64,000 nt of DNA from an uncultured Planococcus sp. (lineage in GTDB: Bacteria > Bacillota > Bacilli > Bacillales_A > Planococcaceae): positions 744,001 to 808,000 of the forward strand of contig CANLRI010000001.1 in the NCBI GenBank assembly GCA_947493585.1, written 5' to 3'. The notes under the pieces are model-generated. The model was given only the letters and a program-made list of their open reading frames with translations. It ran no database searches and was not told the DNA's origin. Numbering within the stretch: the stretch's first letter is position 1; each line of letters begins with the position of its first letter. Below, in pieces: positions 39,986 to 49,871 of this stretch. The position numbers and the translations under genes are program-made.

Positions 39986-41599
39986 ATGACGGGTTTATGG
40001 GGCACGCCAGCGCAATTGCGCGAGCTGACAGAACAATTGGTCGGCTGGGAATCACAAGGATTAACGGAAGGGGAAGTGAAATTCCCGGAACGGTTAAAAG
40101 CCAAATTAATGGAAATGGAATATTTCCAAAGCCACCCGGAACTCGTCTCTTTGGGTGAAGTCAATTGGGAACGCCGTTATTTGACGGCTTTGTATAAGCA
40201 TGAAAAAGCTTCACGCACCGTTGTGCTGCTTAGTCATTTCGATACGGTAGCCGTTCACGAATACGGGGATTTGGCGCCGCTCGCTTACAAGCCAGCAGAA
40301 CTGGAGAAAGAATTCCAAAAGATTAAAAGCGAATTCAAACCGGAGATGCAGGACGATCTCGCATCGGGTGACTATTTATTCGGCCGCGGCATTATGGACA
40401 TGAAGTCTGGGCTTGCGATTCATATGGCGCTGATTGAGCGGGCCAGTTTGGAAAAGTGGCCGGTCAATATTGTGCTCATGTCGGTGCCGGATGAGGAAGT
40501 CAACTCCGCGGGCATGCGTTATGGTGTGTCGAAACTGCTCGACCTCGAACGCCAATATGGCCTGGAATATGTGCTGTTTTTAAACGGCGAGCCGGTTTTT
40601 GCGAAATCACCTGGCGACGAGTCGCAATACATTTACACCGGATCGATCGGGAAAATCATGCCGAGTGCGTTGTTTTACGGCAAAGAAACGCATGCCGGCG
40701 AACCGCTTGCCGGCATGACTTCGAGCTATTTGTCGACTTATTTGACGCGAAAAATGGAATGGAATCCGGCTTTTTCCGAGACCGTACACGGGGAAGAAAC
40801 GCCGCTCCCGGTAACCCTGACGCAAGGGGATATGAAAGAAGAGTACTCGGTTCAGACGCCTTACCGGACAAAAGCGCTTTATAACGTCTTCACGATGGAA
40901 AGAAATGCTGAAGACGTTATGGACATTTTTGCGGGCTTGGCGAAGGAATCCGCTGCGGAATGTATGGAGGATTATCATGCCTTGTGCGAAAAAATCGGCA
41001 TGGCACCGCGTGTCGAAGAAATCCGTGTCCTTCGTTACGAAGAGCTTGTGGAATATGCCAAAGAGAAGTTTGGGCTTGATTACCTGAATCAATTGATTCG
41101 CGATACGTTGATGGATCCGGAACGTGATGTCCGTGATAAATCGTTTCATATTGCAGATATCTTGCTACTCAATTGCCAAGAGTTGACGCCGAGCATCGTC
41201 TTATTGTTTGCACCGCCTTATTACCCAGCGGTCAATTCGAGCGAAGACCCGTTCATCGAAAATTGTGTGGCACATGTCACGCAAGATGCCCTCGAACGTT
41301 TCGGGTTGGAACTCGAGCAAGTGCATTTCTTCAACGGCATATCCGACCTCAGCTATGTTAATTACCAAGACAATTCGAGCGGCTGGGTCAGCTACGAGAA
41401 CAACACGCCGGTTTACGGCGATCAGTACAGCATCCCGTTCCAAGCGATGCAGCAACTCAAGGCGCCGGTCTTGAACATCGGACCGTTTGGCAAAGACCCG
41501 CATAAACGAACCGAACGCCTCCACATTAAAAATGCATTCGAAGAAATCCCAGAAATCATCGCAAGCCTGATTTTGCATATTGGAGAGCAACAGGAGTAA
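39986..41599 (+). CDS. rocB: M20 family peptidase, RocB-like
   Basis: A 537-residue cytoplasmic metallopeptidase-like protein. M20 signatures: His84 and Asp86 in LLSHFDTVAV, bridging Asp138 in GRGIMDMKSG, and Glu170/Glu171 in VPDEEVNS. Length and the long C-terminal half match RocB, a protein of arginine utilisation whose reaction is not defined. AAAGGAG precedes the ATG. No other roc genes are near, so the pathway link is by homology only. Confidence 0.8.
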   Translation: MTGLWGTPAQLRELTEQLVGWESQGLTEGEVKFPERLKAKLMEMEYFQSHPELVSLGEVNWERRYLTALYKHEKASRTVVLLSHFDTVAVHEYGDLAPLAYKPAELEKEFQKIKSEFKPEMQDDLASGDYLFGRGIMDMKSGLAIHMALIERASLEKWPVNIVLMSVPDEEVNSAGMRYGVSKLLDLERQYGLEYVLFLNGEPVFAKSPGDESQYIYTGSIGKIMPSALFYGKETHAGEPLAGMTSSYLSTYLTRKMEWNPAFSETVHGEETPLPVTLTQGDMKEEYSVQTPYRTKALYNVFTMERNAEDVMDIFAGLAKESAAECMEDYHALCEKIGMAPRVEEIRVLRYEELVEYAKEKFGLDYLNQLIRDTLMDPERDVRDKSFHIADILLLNCQELTPSIVLLFAPPYYPAVNSSEDPFIENCVAHVTQDALERFGLELEQVHFFNGISDLSYVNYQDNSSGWVSYENNTPVYGDQYSIPFQAMQQLKAPVLNIGPFGKDPHKRTERLHIKNAFEEIPEIIASLILHIGEQQE

Positions 41600-41698
41600 G
41601 AACAGCGAATGACAGTGCATTTCGTAATCCGGTTTGTTTTGAATTGAGAAGACAGGTACAATTCAAAAAGATGAAAAATTTAAAGGAGCGGATCGTTT

Positions 41699-42790
41699 AT
41701 GGACATTAAACAACAGACCGAAGCGTATTTTGATCATTTCCATGCTCATCCCGAAGTCAGCTTCAAAGAAATCGAAACGACAAAAAAACTCGCCCAGATC
41801 ATGGATGAGCTTGGGGTAGCGTACCGGACATTCGAGGATGTCACCGGTTTGTTCGCAGAAATCGGCGAGGGCGAAGACGTGGTCGCAGTGCGTGCGGATA
41901 TCGATGCCTTGTGGCAGGAAGTGAACGGCAAAGTGCAAGCCAATCATTCTTGCGGCCATGATGCCAATATGTCGATGGTACTCGGAGCGCTCTTGCGTTT
42001 GAAAGATGAATCCTTGAACAAGCGCATCCGCTTTATTTTTCAGCCGGCTGAAGAGCAGGGCAATGGTTCGCTTGCCATGATTGAACGCGGTGCATTGGAA
42101 GGTGTAACGCATTTGTTCGGTGTCCATTTGCGCCCGCAGGAAGAGCTGCCGTTCGGCAAAGTGACACCTGCGCTTCATCACGGTTCGGGAATTTTCCTGA
42201 AAGGCAAAATCACCGGCGAAGATGCTCACGGTGCGCGGCCGCATCAAGGTAAAAATGCTATCGATGTCCTCGCGGCGATTCATCAATTCGTGAAAACGAT
42301 TTATTTCTCGCCGTTCGAATCGTATTCAGCCAAGTTGACTAATATCCAGACTGGCGGGGACAGCTTGAACATCATTCCAGGGAGCGCCACATTCGCGCTC
42401 GATGTGCGCTCGCAGTCCAATGAGTTAATGGATGCGATGAAAGTTCGTCTCGAGGAAGGCTTGCGGGCAATCGCAGCGCTTCATGATGTGAAAATCGATT
42501 TGAAATGGGATGATTATACGCCTGCTGCCGAAGTATCGGACGAGGCGATGGAAATTGCCGCGCAGGCGATCCGCAATGAACTTGGAGAGGAAGCTTTCGC
42601 TGAATCGATCCAGACGACAGGTGCGGATGATTTTCATTTCTACACGATCAAAAAGCCCGAGCTAAAAGCGGCGATGGTCGGAATCGGTGCGGATTTAGCG
42701 CCAGGCCTTCATCATCCCGATATGAAATTCAACCGGGAAGCGCTCGATATCGGCGCCCGCGTCTTGGCGGAAACTTTGCGCCTCGCTTAA
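41699..42790 (+). CDS. M20D family amidohydrolase
   Basis: A 363-residue enzyme of the aminoacylase/hippurate hydrolase type. The metal site includes Cys85-Gly-His87-Asp (SCGHDAN) and Glu118/Glu119 (QPAEEQG); a dimerisation domain spans ~175-285. It probably releases amino acids from N-acyl or amide substrates, like B. subtilis AmaA or YxeP; the substrate is unknown. AAAGGAGCG precedes the ATG. Confidence 0.88.
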   Translation: MDIKQQTEAYFDHFHAHPEVSFKEIETTKKLAQIMDELGVAYRTFEDVTGLFAEIGEGEDVVAVRADIDALWQEVNGKVQANHSCGHDANMSMVLGALLRLKDESLNKRIRFIFQPAEEQGNGSLAMIERGALEGVTHLFGVHLRPQEELPFGKVTPALHHGSGIFLKGKITGEDAHGARPHQGKNAIDVLAAIHQFVKTIYFSPFESYSAKLTNIQTGGDSLNIIPGSATFALDVRSQSNELMDAMKVRLEEGLRAIAALHDVKIDLKWDDYTPAAEVSDEAMEIAAQAIRNELGEEAFAESIQTTGADDFHFYTIKKPELKAAMVGIGADLAPGLHHPDMKFNREALDIGARVLAETLRLA

Positions 42791-42885
42791 CTAGCCTAAA
42801 AGGAAGCGATAGGTGAGTTTCCAGGAGCTTCCTTACGGGTATGGAAACAATGCATAAACTATACAATTTTAAAGGGGTCATCGAA

Positions 42886-44307
42886 ATGGATGCAATTCTA
42901 AACGGGCTGACGTGGATCGTCGACGAAGGCAATAACTTATTATGGACATACATATTGATCGCGCTTTTGCTCGGTCTTGGCTTATACTTCACTATCCGCA
43001 CGCGCTTCGTGCAAGTGCGCTTGTTCGGTGAAATGTTCCGTGTCATTACGGAAAAGAAAGACGGAACCGGCGGGATTTCTGCTTTCCAGGCATTTACGAT
43101 TTCAACCGCATCCCGGGTAGGCACGGGCAACATCACCGGCGTCGCATTGGCGATTGCCATCGGCGGTCCGGGTGCTGTTTTCTGGATGTGGGTCGTAGCC
43201 TTGATCGGGATGGCGACTGCATTCATCGAAAGTACGCTCGCCCAAGTCTATAAAATCAGGGACGGCGAGCAATTCCGCGGTGGCCCTGCGTATTATATGG
43301 AAAAAGCACTCGGCACACGGAAACTTGGCATCGTTTTTGCTATCCTTTTAACGCTGGCATTTGGCTTCATCTTCAACTCGGTACAGTCGAATACCATTGC
43401 CCAATCAGTCGGTGATGTATTAGATATCCCGAACTGGGTCGTCGGTGCAGTCTTGGTCGTATTAGCGGCCATCGTTATTTTCGGCGGCGTTCGCCGGATT
43501 GCGCATGTGACACAAATTGTCGTGCCGATCATGGCAACTGTGTATTTGATTGTTGTAGCTTACATCATGGTCATGAACTTTACGGAAATCCCGGCTGTGT
43601 TCACTTTGATTATCCAAAATGCATTCGGACTTGAGGAAGTGGTCGGAGGCGGTATCGGTGCCGCGATCATGCAAGGGATACGCCGCGGCTTGTTCTCAAA
43701 CGAAGCCGGCATGGGATCTGTCCCGAACGCTGCAGCTTCTGCGAACGTTTCCCATCCCGCCAAACAAGGGCTTGTGCAAAGTCTTGGAGTTTTCTTCGAT
43801 ACAATCATTATCTGTTCGGCGACTGCATTTGTCATTATCTTGGCAGATTTGTATCGCACAAGCGAACAAGAAGGAGTGCTTCTGACGCAAGCTTCAATGG
43901 ATGTGCACCTTGGCAGCTGGGCGCCGTATTTCCTGGCGATCGCCATCTTTTTCTTCGCTTTCAGCTCAATCGTCGGGAACTATTATTACGGCGAAACGAA
44001 TATTGAATTCATCAATGCCCACAGCATGTGGTTGACTGTTTACCGCTTCGGGGTACTTGCAATGGTCATGTTCGGGTCGGTTGCACAAGTACAGCTCGTG
44101 TGGAATATGGCTGACCTGTTTATGGGCATGATGGCCGTCATCAACTTGATCGTCATCGCATTGCTCGGCAAAATCGCGTTCCGCGTCCTCGACGATTATA
44201 TGGGGCAACGGAAAGCCGGCAAGAATCCAGTGTTTTATGCGAAAAATGTACCTGGCCTGAAAAATACGGAATGCTGGGGAGAAGAGGCACATCGTCACGA
44301 CGAATAA
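42886..44307 (+). CDS. Sodium:alanine (AGCS) symporter
   Basis: A 473-residue transporter with about 11 helices. AGCS motifs: GTGNITGVALAIAIGGPGA near the N-terminus and GLFSNEAGMGSVPNAAA in the middle. Start ATG 42886 with AAAGGGG; an in-frame ATG at 42841 is less likely. An AAGGAAGC/GCTTCCTT hairpin without T-run lies just upstream (42800-42834). It imports alanine or glycine, consistent with the peptidase genes before it. Confidence 0.92.
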   Translation: MDAILNGLTWIVDEGNNLLWTYILIALLLGLGLYFTIRTRFVQVRLFGEMFRVITEKKDGTGGISAFQAFTISTASRVGTGNITGVALAIAIGGPGAVFWMWVVALIGMATAFIESTLAQVYKIRDGEQFRGGPAYYMEKALGTRKLGIVFAILLTLAFGFIFNSVQSNTIAQSVGDVLDIPNWVVGAVLVVLAAIVIFGGVRRIAHVTQIVVPIMATVYLIVVAYIMVMNFTEIPAVFTLIIQNAFGLEEVVGGGIGAAIMQGIRRGLFSNEAGMGSVPNAAASANVSHPAKQGLVQSLGVFFDTIIICSATAFVIILADLYRTSEQEGVLLTQASMDVHLGSWAPYFLAIAIFFFAFSSIVGNYYYGETNIEFINAHSMWLTVYRFGVLAMVMFGSVAQVQLVWNMADLFMGMMAVINLIVIALLGKIAFRVLDDYMGQRKAGKNPVFYAKNVPGLKNTECWGEEAHRHDE

Positions 44308-44311
44308 CTTC

Positions 44312-44346
44312 TAGCCTCTTCCGCATTTGCGGGAGAGGCTTTTCTT
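44312..44346 (+). terminator. Terminator after the AGCS gene
   Basis: AGCCTCTtCCGC / GCGGgAGAGGCT stem followed by TTTCTTT. Confidence 0.85.
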
Positions 44347-44432
44347 TGGGAACCCACAAAGCCATCGGACGTCCTGTAACGAAACCGTAATGAAAAATAC
44401 ACCAAAACGATTTCTGCCTAAGGCTTTGCTAT

Positions 44433-44440
44433 GGTAGAAT
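44433..44440 (+). promoter_or_regulatory. Possible extended -10 promoter upstream of wecC
   Basis: TGG-TAGAAT, with no clear -35. It lies about 460 bases from the coding start, with a repeat between them, so the link is uncertain. Confidence 0.3.
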
Positions 44441-44504
44441 GAACTATTGATAATATGTGAGTTGAACAAAAAATGAACCAGTCAAAGAGAGCGATGTAAT
44501 CGTT

Positions 44505-44780
44505 ACAGGCAGACGCTTTCCGCGGGCATGGCTTGAGCCTCCTCGGTCGCTGCGTTTCCTGTGGGGTCTCAAGACTCATGTCGCTCCGTCGCGATGCTCA
44601 GTCACTGCTCCCGCAGGAGTCGCTGCCTCGCACTCTTAGTATCTGGGTATCAATAGATATGGAGCAAAATAGCGCAGACTCCTTGGGGATCAGCGAAGTG
44701 CTGAAATCCATTCGGGCAGTAAGCCCGAATTAGTTCAGCGCAAGCCCCCAGGAAAGCCAGCTGTTTTGCGGAATATCGCA
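44505..44780. repeat. Family C hairpin repeats in the 5' region of wecC
   Basis: Two adjacent GC-rich palindromic blocks: one with GAGCCTCCTCGGTCGCTGCG ... GTGGGGTCTCAAG and repeated CGCTCC/GCAGGAG pairs (44510-44635), the other a long imperfect hairpin from CAAAATAGCGCAG to CTGTTTTGCGG (44660-44775) with the inner stem ATTCGGGC/GCCCGAAT. The first block shares its TCGCTGCG and GGGTCTCAA core with module B at 58.5 kb. No supported gene. Confidence 0.65.
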
Positions 44781-44898
44781 TGCAATGAAGTCTTAAAGAC
44801 AATGTATTAGTTCAACTTATTTAGCAAAACTATTGAACCAAATCTCTGCTTGCAAAGCAGGAGATAAAAATTACTGGCGATTGAGGAGAATTAACGAA

Positions 44899-46176
44899 AT
44901 GGAAAAAATCTGTGTAGTTGGATTAGGATATATCGGCTTGCCGACAGCGGTCATGTTTGCAAACCATGGTTATGAGGTTCACGGAGTGGACGTCAATCAA
45001 AAAGCGGTGGACATGCTGTCTGATGGGCAAATCCACATTGAAGAACCGTTTCTTCAAGATTATTTGAACAAAGCATTAGAAAAAGGCACGTTCTCGGTCT
45101 CGACAAAACCTGCAGAAGCCGACATGTTCATCATTGCGGTGCCGTCTCCGATTGCGGAAGACAAAACGGCCAATATGGATTATATCCGTGCAGCGACCGA
45201 ATCGATCGTGCCATTCCTGAAAAAAGGCGATTTGGTCGTCTTGGAATCGACTGTGCCTCCGCGTACAGTGCTCGATGTCATGATGCCGATCCTTGTGAAG
45301 AGCAATTTGGAAATCGGGACAGAACTTTTTGTTTCACATTCTCCGGAGCGTGTCATTCCAGGCAAAGTCTTCGAAGAACTTGTAAAAAATGACCGCATCA
45401 TCGGTGGCATCAACGAAGAATCTTCAAAACGTACGCAAGTTTATTACGAATCATTCGTAAAAGGCGAATTCATTTTGACAGATGCGACCACTGCTGAAAT
45501 GGTTAAAGTCATGGAAAACACATATCGCGACGTCAACATCGCGTTTGCCAATGAAATCGCGAAAATCTCCGACAATGTCGGTGTCGATGCTTGGGAAGCA
45601 ATTCGCCTCGCTAACCATCACCCGCGCGTCAATATTCACTTGCCAGGCCCTGGCGTCGGCGGGCATTGTATCGCTGTGGACCCGTGGTTCCTAGTGGAAA
45701 AAGAGCAGGAATTATCGAAAATCATCCACTTGTCGCGTACGACCAATGACGGCATGCCGCAATACACGGCAGACAAAATCGACGACATCCTAAAAGACGT
45801 GGCCGATGCGAAAGTCGCTGTATTCGGTTTGGCCTTTAAAGGCAATATCGACGACATCCGCGAGAGCCCATCGATGGAAGTTCTGGAACATTTGAAAGCG
45901 AAAAACCTGCGTATTTCTTCTTTTGACCCGCATGTCAAAGAAAACAAAGCGCCATTCCAGACGCAAAGCTACGACGAGGCAGTCGAAGGTGCTGACTTGA
46001 TCGTCATCTTGACTGACCATAAAGCATTCAAAGAATACGACCCGCAAACGCTTGGCGGAACGATGCGCCATAAAGCGATTTTCGATACGAAAAATGCCAT
46101 CAGCCGTGAAACGTACGAACAAGCCGGATTCACGGTTTACCGTCTCGGCGACGGCAAAGGCAATCCAAAAAATTAA
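44899..46176 (+). CDS. wecC: UDP-N-acetyl-D-mannosamine dehydrogenase
   Basis: NAD-dependent oxidation of UDP-ManNAc to UDP-ManNAcA. 425 residues from ATG 44899, which has TTGAGGAG upstream. Rossmann motif VVGLGYIGLP (6-15), ESTVPPRT, and catalytic Cys257 in GVGGHCIAVDPWFL place it in the UDP-sugar 6-dehydrogenase family, and the combination VDPWFL favours the ManNAc enzyme. The product of wecB at 3.6 kb is its likely substrate. It is followed by tagA/wecG and a GT4 gene. Confidence 0.9.
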   Translation: MEKICVVGLGYIGLPTAVMFANHGYEVHGVDVNQKAVDMLSDGQIHIEEPFLQDYLNKALEKGTFSVSTKPAEADMFIIAVPSPIAEDKTANMDYIRAATESIVPFLKKGDLVVLESTVPPRTVLDVMMPILVKSNLEIGTELFVSHSPERVIPGKVFEELVKNDRIIGGINEESSKRTQVYYESFVKGEFILTDATTAEMVKVMENTYRDVNIAFANEIAKISDNVGVDAWEAIRLANHHPRVNIHLPGPGVGGHCIAVDPWFLVEKEQELSKIIHLSRTTNDGMPQYTADKIDDILKDVADAKVAVFGLAFKGNIDDIRESPSMEVLEHLKAKNLRISSFDPHVKENKAPFQTQSYDEAVEGADLIVILTDHKAFKEYDPQTLGGTMRHKAIFDTKNAISRETYEQAGFTVYRLGDGKGNPKN

Positions 46177-46183
46177 AATATAC

Positions 46184-46218
46184 GGCCGCATTTTCATCTC
46201 TTTGGAAATGCGGTTTTG
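46184..46218 (+). terminator. Weak terminator or attenuator between wecC and tagA
   Basis: CCGCATTTT / GAAATGCGG stem followed by only TTTT. Confidence 0.6.
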
Positions 46219-46236
46219 CATGGAGGCACGAACCAT

Positions 46237-46959
46237 ATGAAAGAAGAAATTTTAGGCGTCACCGTCAATAAAGAGACCGAACAGCAATTGCTGGATAAAA
46301 TCCAAACCGATATCGAAATCGGGCGCAAATCGCGCATTGTCGCCATCAACCCTGAAAAAGTCATGATGGCTTCAAAAGACCCGGCACTCCGGACACTGTT
46401 GAACGAATCGACATACCAGATTCCGGACGGAGTCGGCATTAAAATCGCTTCCCGCATGCGCGGAGGCGCGATTCGCGAACGCGTGACTGGCATCGGCATG
46501 ATGGATGCACTGCTTCAGCTCGCGAATAAACATGGCCACCGCATTTTCATGTACGGGGCGAAAAAAGCGACGGTAGAACTGGCTGCACAAAACATCCAAG
46601 CGAAATACCCAAACCTCGTCGTCGCTGGGACACTCGACGGCTATGAGAAAGATCCTGAAAAAATCATCCATGTGATCAACGAAGCAAAACCTCAGATCTT
46701 ATTTGTCGCGCTCGGCAGCCCGAAACAGGAATTGTTCATCCGCGAAAACATGGAGCGATTGGACGTCAATATCTTCCAGGGTGTCGGTGGCAGTTTCGAT
46801 GTCTATAGCGGCAATGTCAAACGTGCGCCAAAGCTGTTCTTGAACACAGGAACCGAATGGCTTTACCGTCTTGCCAGCCAGCCTACGCGCATCAAACGCC
46901 AAATGGCGCTCCCGCAATTTCTCATCAAAGCCGTACGCGATAAAGGCGGAAAACGCTGA
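46237..46959 (+). CDS. tagA: WecG/TagA/CpsF family glycosyltransferase
   Basis: A 240-residue GT26 enzyme that adds ManNAc (TagA) or ManNAcA (WecG) to undecaprenyl-PP-GlcNAc at the membrane. The likely catalytic Asp64 is in IPDGVGI; GVGGSFDVYSG and the C-terminal GTEWLYRL region are conserved. ATG 46237 with GGAGGC. Because wecC lies just upstream, ManNAcA is a plausible donor, but the family name cannot decide between the two. TGATG overlap with the next gene. Confidence 0.85.
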   Translation: MKEEILGVTVNKETEQQLLDKIQTDIEIGRKSRIVAINPEKVMMASKDPALRTLLNESTYQIPDGVGIKIASRMRGGAIRERVTGIGMMDALLQLANKHGHRIFMYGAKKATVELAAQNIQAKYPNLVVAGTLDGYEKDPEKIIHVINEAKPQILFVALGSPKQELFIRENMERLDVNIFQGVGGSFDVYSGNVKRAPKLFLNTGTEWLYRLASQPTRIKRQMALPQFLIKAVRDKGGKR

Positions 46960-48056
46960 TGAAAGTATTGCATGTAATTAGCGGCGGCGAAACTGGAGGC
47001 TCCAAAAAGCATTTATTGCAGCTATTGGCCAACTCTCCTGTAGAAGCAGAGTTGCTATTATTGACTGAAGGCGCCTTTGCGGAAGACGCGAGAAAAGCCG
47101 GAATTCCTGTGACGGTTGTCCAGCAAAACAGCCGTCTTGACCGGTCGGCTCCAAGAAAAATTTTGATGGTCTTGAAAAAAGGCAGATTTTCAGTCGTCCA
47201 TTCCCACGGGGCACGCGCCAATTTTTTGATCGATTCCGTCTATAAAAAATTAGGCATGCCGTGGTTCATCACAGTCCATAGCGACCCGACACTCGACTTT
47301 CTTCATCAGCCCAAGCCGCTTGCGAAAGTGTTTACGATCTTGAACCAGCGGGCGATGCGCCGTGCGGACCATTTGTTTGCCGTGTCAGAAAGATTCAAGA
47401 ATATGCTCGTTCAAATGGGCGTCGAACCGAAAAAAATCACTCCTGTGTTCAACGGCATCAATTTCCATGAAACCTTGCCGGACTTTGATCAACGGGCCAT
47501 TCGCGAATCGCTCGACACCAGGGAAGATGAGTTCGTCTTTGCGATCGTGGCACGCCTTCATCCAGTCAAAGGCCATGATATCTTGCTTGACGCTTTGGCC
47601 CAAATCGACCGGCCATGTAAATTATGGGTAATCGGTGAAGGCGACTTGCGCCAGAAATTAAGTGAACAGGCAGCATCACTCGGCATCTCGGAGCGCGTTC
47701 AATTTTTGGGAGCGCGGAATGATGTCGACCAATTATTGTATGCGGCGGATGTATCCTTATTGACTTCGCATAGCGAAAGTTTTCCGCTCGTGCTCTTGGA
47801 ATCTGCAGATATGGCAACGCCAGTCATCGCAACCAATGTGGGCGGCGTTCCGGCACTTGTTGATCCCGGCAAAACCGGATGGATCGTTGAACCTGGGCGT
47901 GCAGATGCGCTCAAACATGTGATGGAAAAGGCGATAGATGCAAATACACGCGAAATGGGAAGCATGCTTCGAAGCTTCGCCAAAGAAAATTTTTCCAACG
48001 AAAATCTGCAACGGGACATCCAACGAGTTTATAGCGCTGTTTTGAAGCTAAACTAG
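46959..48056 (+). CDS. GT4-family glycosyltransferase
   Basis: A 365-residue GT-B glycosyltransferase: N-terminal GGETGGSKKH loop, VHSHGARAN, and the C-terminal donor-site pattern SHSESFPLVLLESADM with two glutamates. It probably adds the next sugar to the lipid-linked wall polymer begun by TagA/WecG. The start overlaps the tagA stop (TGATG). A strong terminator follows. Confidence 0.88.
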   Translation: MKVLHVISGGETGGSKKHLLQLLANSPVEAELLLLTEGAFAEDARKAGIPVTVVQQNSRLDRSAPRKILMVLKKGRFSVVHSHGARANFLIDSVYKKLGMPWFITVHSDPTLDFLHQPKPLAKVFTILNQRAMRRADHLFAVSERFKNMLVQMGVEPKKITPVFNGINFHETLPDFDQRAIRESLDTREDEFVFAIVARLHPVKGHDILLDALAQIDRPCKLWVIGEGDLRQKLSEQAASLGISERVQFLGARNDVDQLLYAADVSLLTSHSESFPLVLLESADMATPVIATNVGGVPALVDPGKTGWIVEPGRADALKHVMEKAIDANTREMGSMLRSFAKENFSNENLQRDIQRVYSAVLKLN

Positions 48057-48133
48057 GTAATTAATCCTGTTTATTTTAAGTTGTAAATATTATGAAATCT
48101 ACCGTTCAGCCTATACATGGCGCGGTTTTCGAA

Positions 48134-48166
48134 GCCCCTTGAGCTCTGTCTCAAGGGGTTTTTTAC
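48134..48166 (+). terminator. Terminator after the glycosyltransferase operon
   Basis: CCCCTTGAG / CTCAAGGGG stem then TTTTTT. Confidence 0.93.
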
Positions 48167-48294
48167 TGTGTCTGTAATATAAATGTAATATTACTCTCAT
48201 AAATTCAATGATAAACTCTGAATTACTCAGAACAAAAAATTACCTAATAAATACAGATAAACAGACTATAGAACTCAGGGGGAAAAAGAAGCAT

Positions 48295-49680
48295 ATGAAA
48301 ATGACAAAATGGTTTGGAACAATGATCGTCGCAACTGCTTTATCAGTATCTGCTTTTGCTTCCACTTCAGAAGCAAGCGTCTTTGAAAACTTTGACCGCA
48401 TCTCCGGATCGGATCGTTACGAAACTTCCATCAAAGTAGCACGGGCAGGCTGGGGTTACCACAGCACAAAAGACGTGGTTCTTGTTATCGGCGATAACTA
48501 CCCGGATGCGCTTGCAGGAGCACCGCTCGCCAAGAAATTGAACGCACCGATCCTATTGGTGAAAAAAGATGCTGTACCAGCGTCGATCATGTCCGAAATC
48601 GGCCGTCTAGGGGCTAAGAACGCCACCATCCTTGGCGGTGAAAGCGTCATTTCCAATAAAGTCGTCAGCCAGTTGAAAGAAAAAGGTATGCAAGTCGATC
48701 GTATCGCCGGCAGCAACCGCTCTGAAACTTCTGCATTGATTGCAGAAAAAGTGGGCGGAACATCAGCGGTTGTCGCTAGTGGTTCCGGTTATGCCGATTC
48801 CTTGTCGATTGCTTCACATGCTGCTGAAACAGGCAAACCGATCCTATTGACTTCAGGAAACGGAATGTCGAAAGAAGTCGCAGCAGCGGTGAAAAACTAT
48901 AAGAGCGTAACAGTTGTCGGCGGCGAAAGTGCCGTCAGTTCAGCCGTCTATAAAAAAATCGATGAAACAGCAGCTGTATCGCGTATTGCCGGTAAAGACC
49001 GCTATGCCACAGCAGCAGCAATCGTAGCGAAGCTTTACCCATCCACTGTTAATGATTCACTTGTCGCATCCGGCCAGCAATTTGCCGATGCTCTTACGGG
49101 TTCTGCTCTTGGCGGAAAACAGAAGAAGCCAGTCTTGCTTGTGCGTCAAGCGGACCTGCCATCACCGACAAAAGATATCATCAATAATAAAAACGTCGAC
49201 AAACTAACGGTCATCGGCGGGGAAACCGCAGTTTCCAAAGAAGCGTTGAACCCGAATCCAAAGCCGGCCGCTATTCCAGTCGTGAAACCATCCGTGGACA
49301 TCCGTTCTAATATTATCGATGAAGCTAAAAAATATATCGGCACGCCATATCGCTGGGGCGGTACAACGCCATCAGGATTTGATTGCTCGGGCTATTTGAT
49401 GTATGTCTTCAATAAAAACGGGATCTCTATCCCAAGAACAACAGCCTTAATGGCGCAATCCGGCAAACCGGTCAGCTACGCGAACGTCAAAGTCGGCGAT
49501 ATTGTTCTGCTTGATTTGGTCAGAAGCACGCCGACACGCCCATCGCACGCAGGAATTTATATTGGTGACGGGAAAATCATCCATGCTGGAACAAGCACAG
49601 GCGTTGCAATTACAGCACTAGATACATCTTGGGGACAGTGGGACAAGAAAATCGTCACCATCCGTTCGTACACAGACTAA
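48295..49680 (+). CDS. Secreted CWB2 x3 - NlpC/P60 peptidoglycan hydrolase
   Basis: 461 residues from ATG 48295 (CAGGGGGAAAAAG upstream). The signal peptide covers ~1-28; three CWB2 (PF04122) repeats lie at about 33-125, 126-225 and 226-317, each with DRYET-like, ADSL/PDAL and PILL/PVLL signatures; a short Pro-rich linker precedes the NlpC/P60 domain (~338-461) with catalytic Cys364 (FDCSGY), His418 (SHAGIY) and His430. Likely a D,L-endopeptidase held on the wall by the CWB2 trimer-type module. First gene of the surface island, in its own transcription unit. Confidence 0.9.
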   Translation: MKMTKWFGTMIVATALSVSAFASTSEASVFENFDRISGSDRYETSIKVARAGWGYHSTKDVVLVIGDNYPDALAGAPLAKKLNAPILLVKKDAVPASIMSEIGRLGAKNATILGGESVISNKVVSQLKEKGMQVDRIAGSNRSETSALIAEKVGGTSAVVASGSGYADSLSIASHAAETGKPILLTSGNGMSKEVAAAVKNYKSVTVVGGESAVSSAVYKKIDETAAVSRIAGKDRYATAAAIVAKLYPSTVNDSLVASGQQFADALTGSALGGKQKKPVLLVRQADLPSPTKDIINNKNVDKLTVIGGETAVSKEALNPNPKPAAIPVVKPSVDIRSNIIDEAKKYIGTPYRWGGTTPSGFDCSGYLMYVFNKNGISIPRTTALMAQSGKPVSYANVKVGDIVLLDLVRSTPTRPSHAGIYIGDGKIIHAGTSTGVAITALDTSWGQWDKKIVTIRSYTD

Positions 49681-49706
49681 AAAATGGCTTCGGCCATTTT
49701 TTTTTG
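49681..49706 (+). terminator. Terminator with a TTCG tetraloop
   Basis: AAAATGGC-TTCG-GCCATTTT followed by more T; a very stable UUCG-capped hairpin directly after the stop. Confidence 0.95.
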
Positions 49707-49871
49707 CCCGCATGGATAGAGAAAACGCAGGGGCATAAGAGAGACAAATTTCGCTAGTGGTATTATTTACAAATATTTAGAAAATTTATGTACCTTTTAA
49801 TAAAATTCTAGAATATACTGTTAAAAAAGAGAGAATGTTCATCCAAAACATCAAAATTAGGGGGAAAAGCA

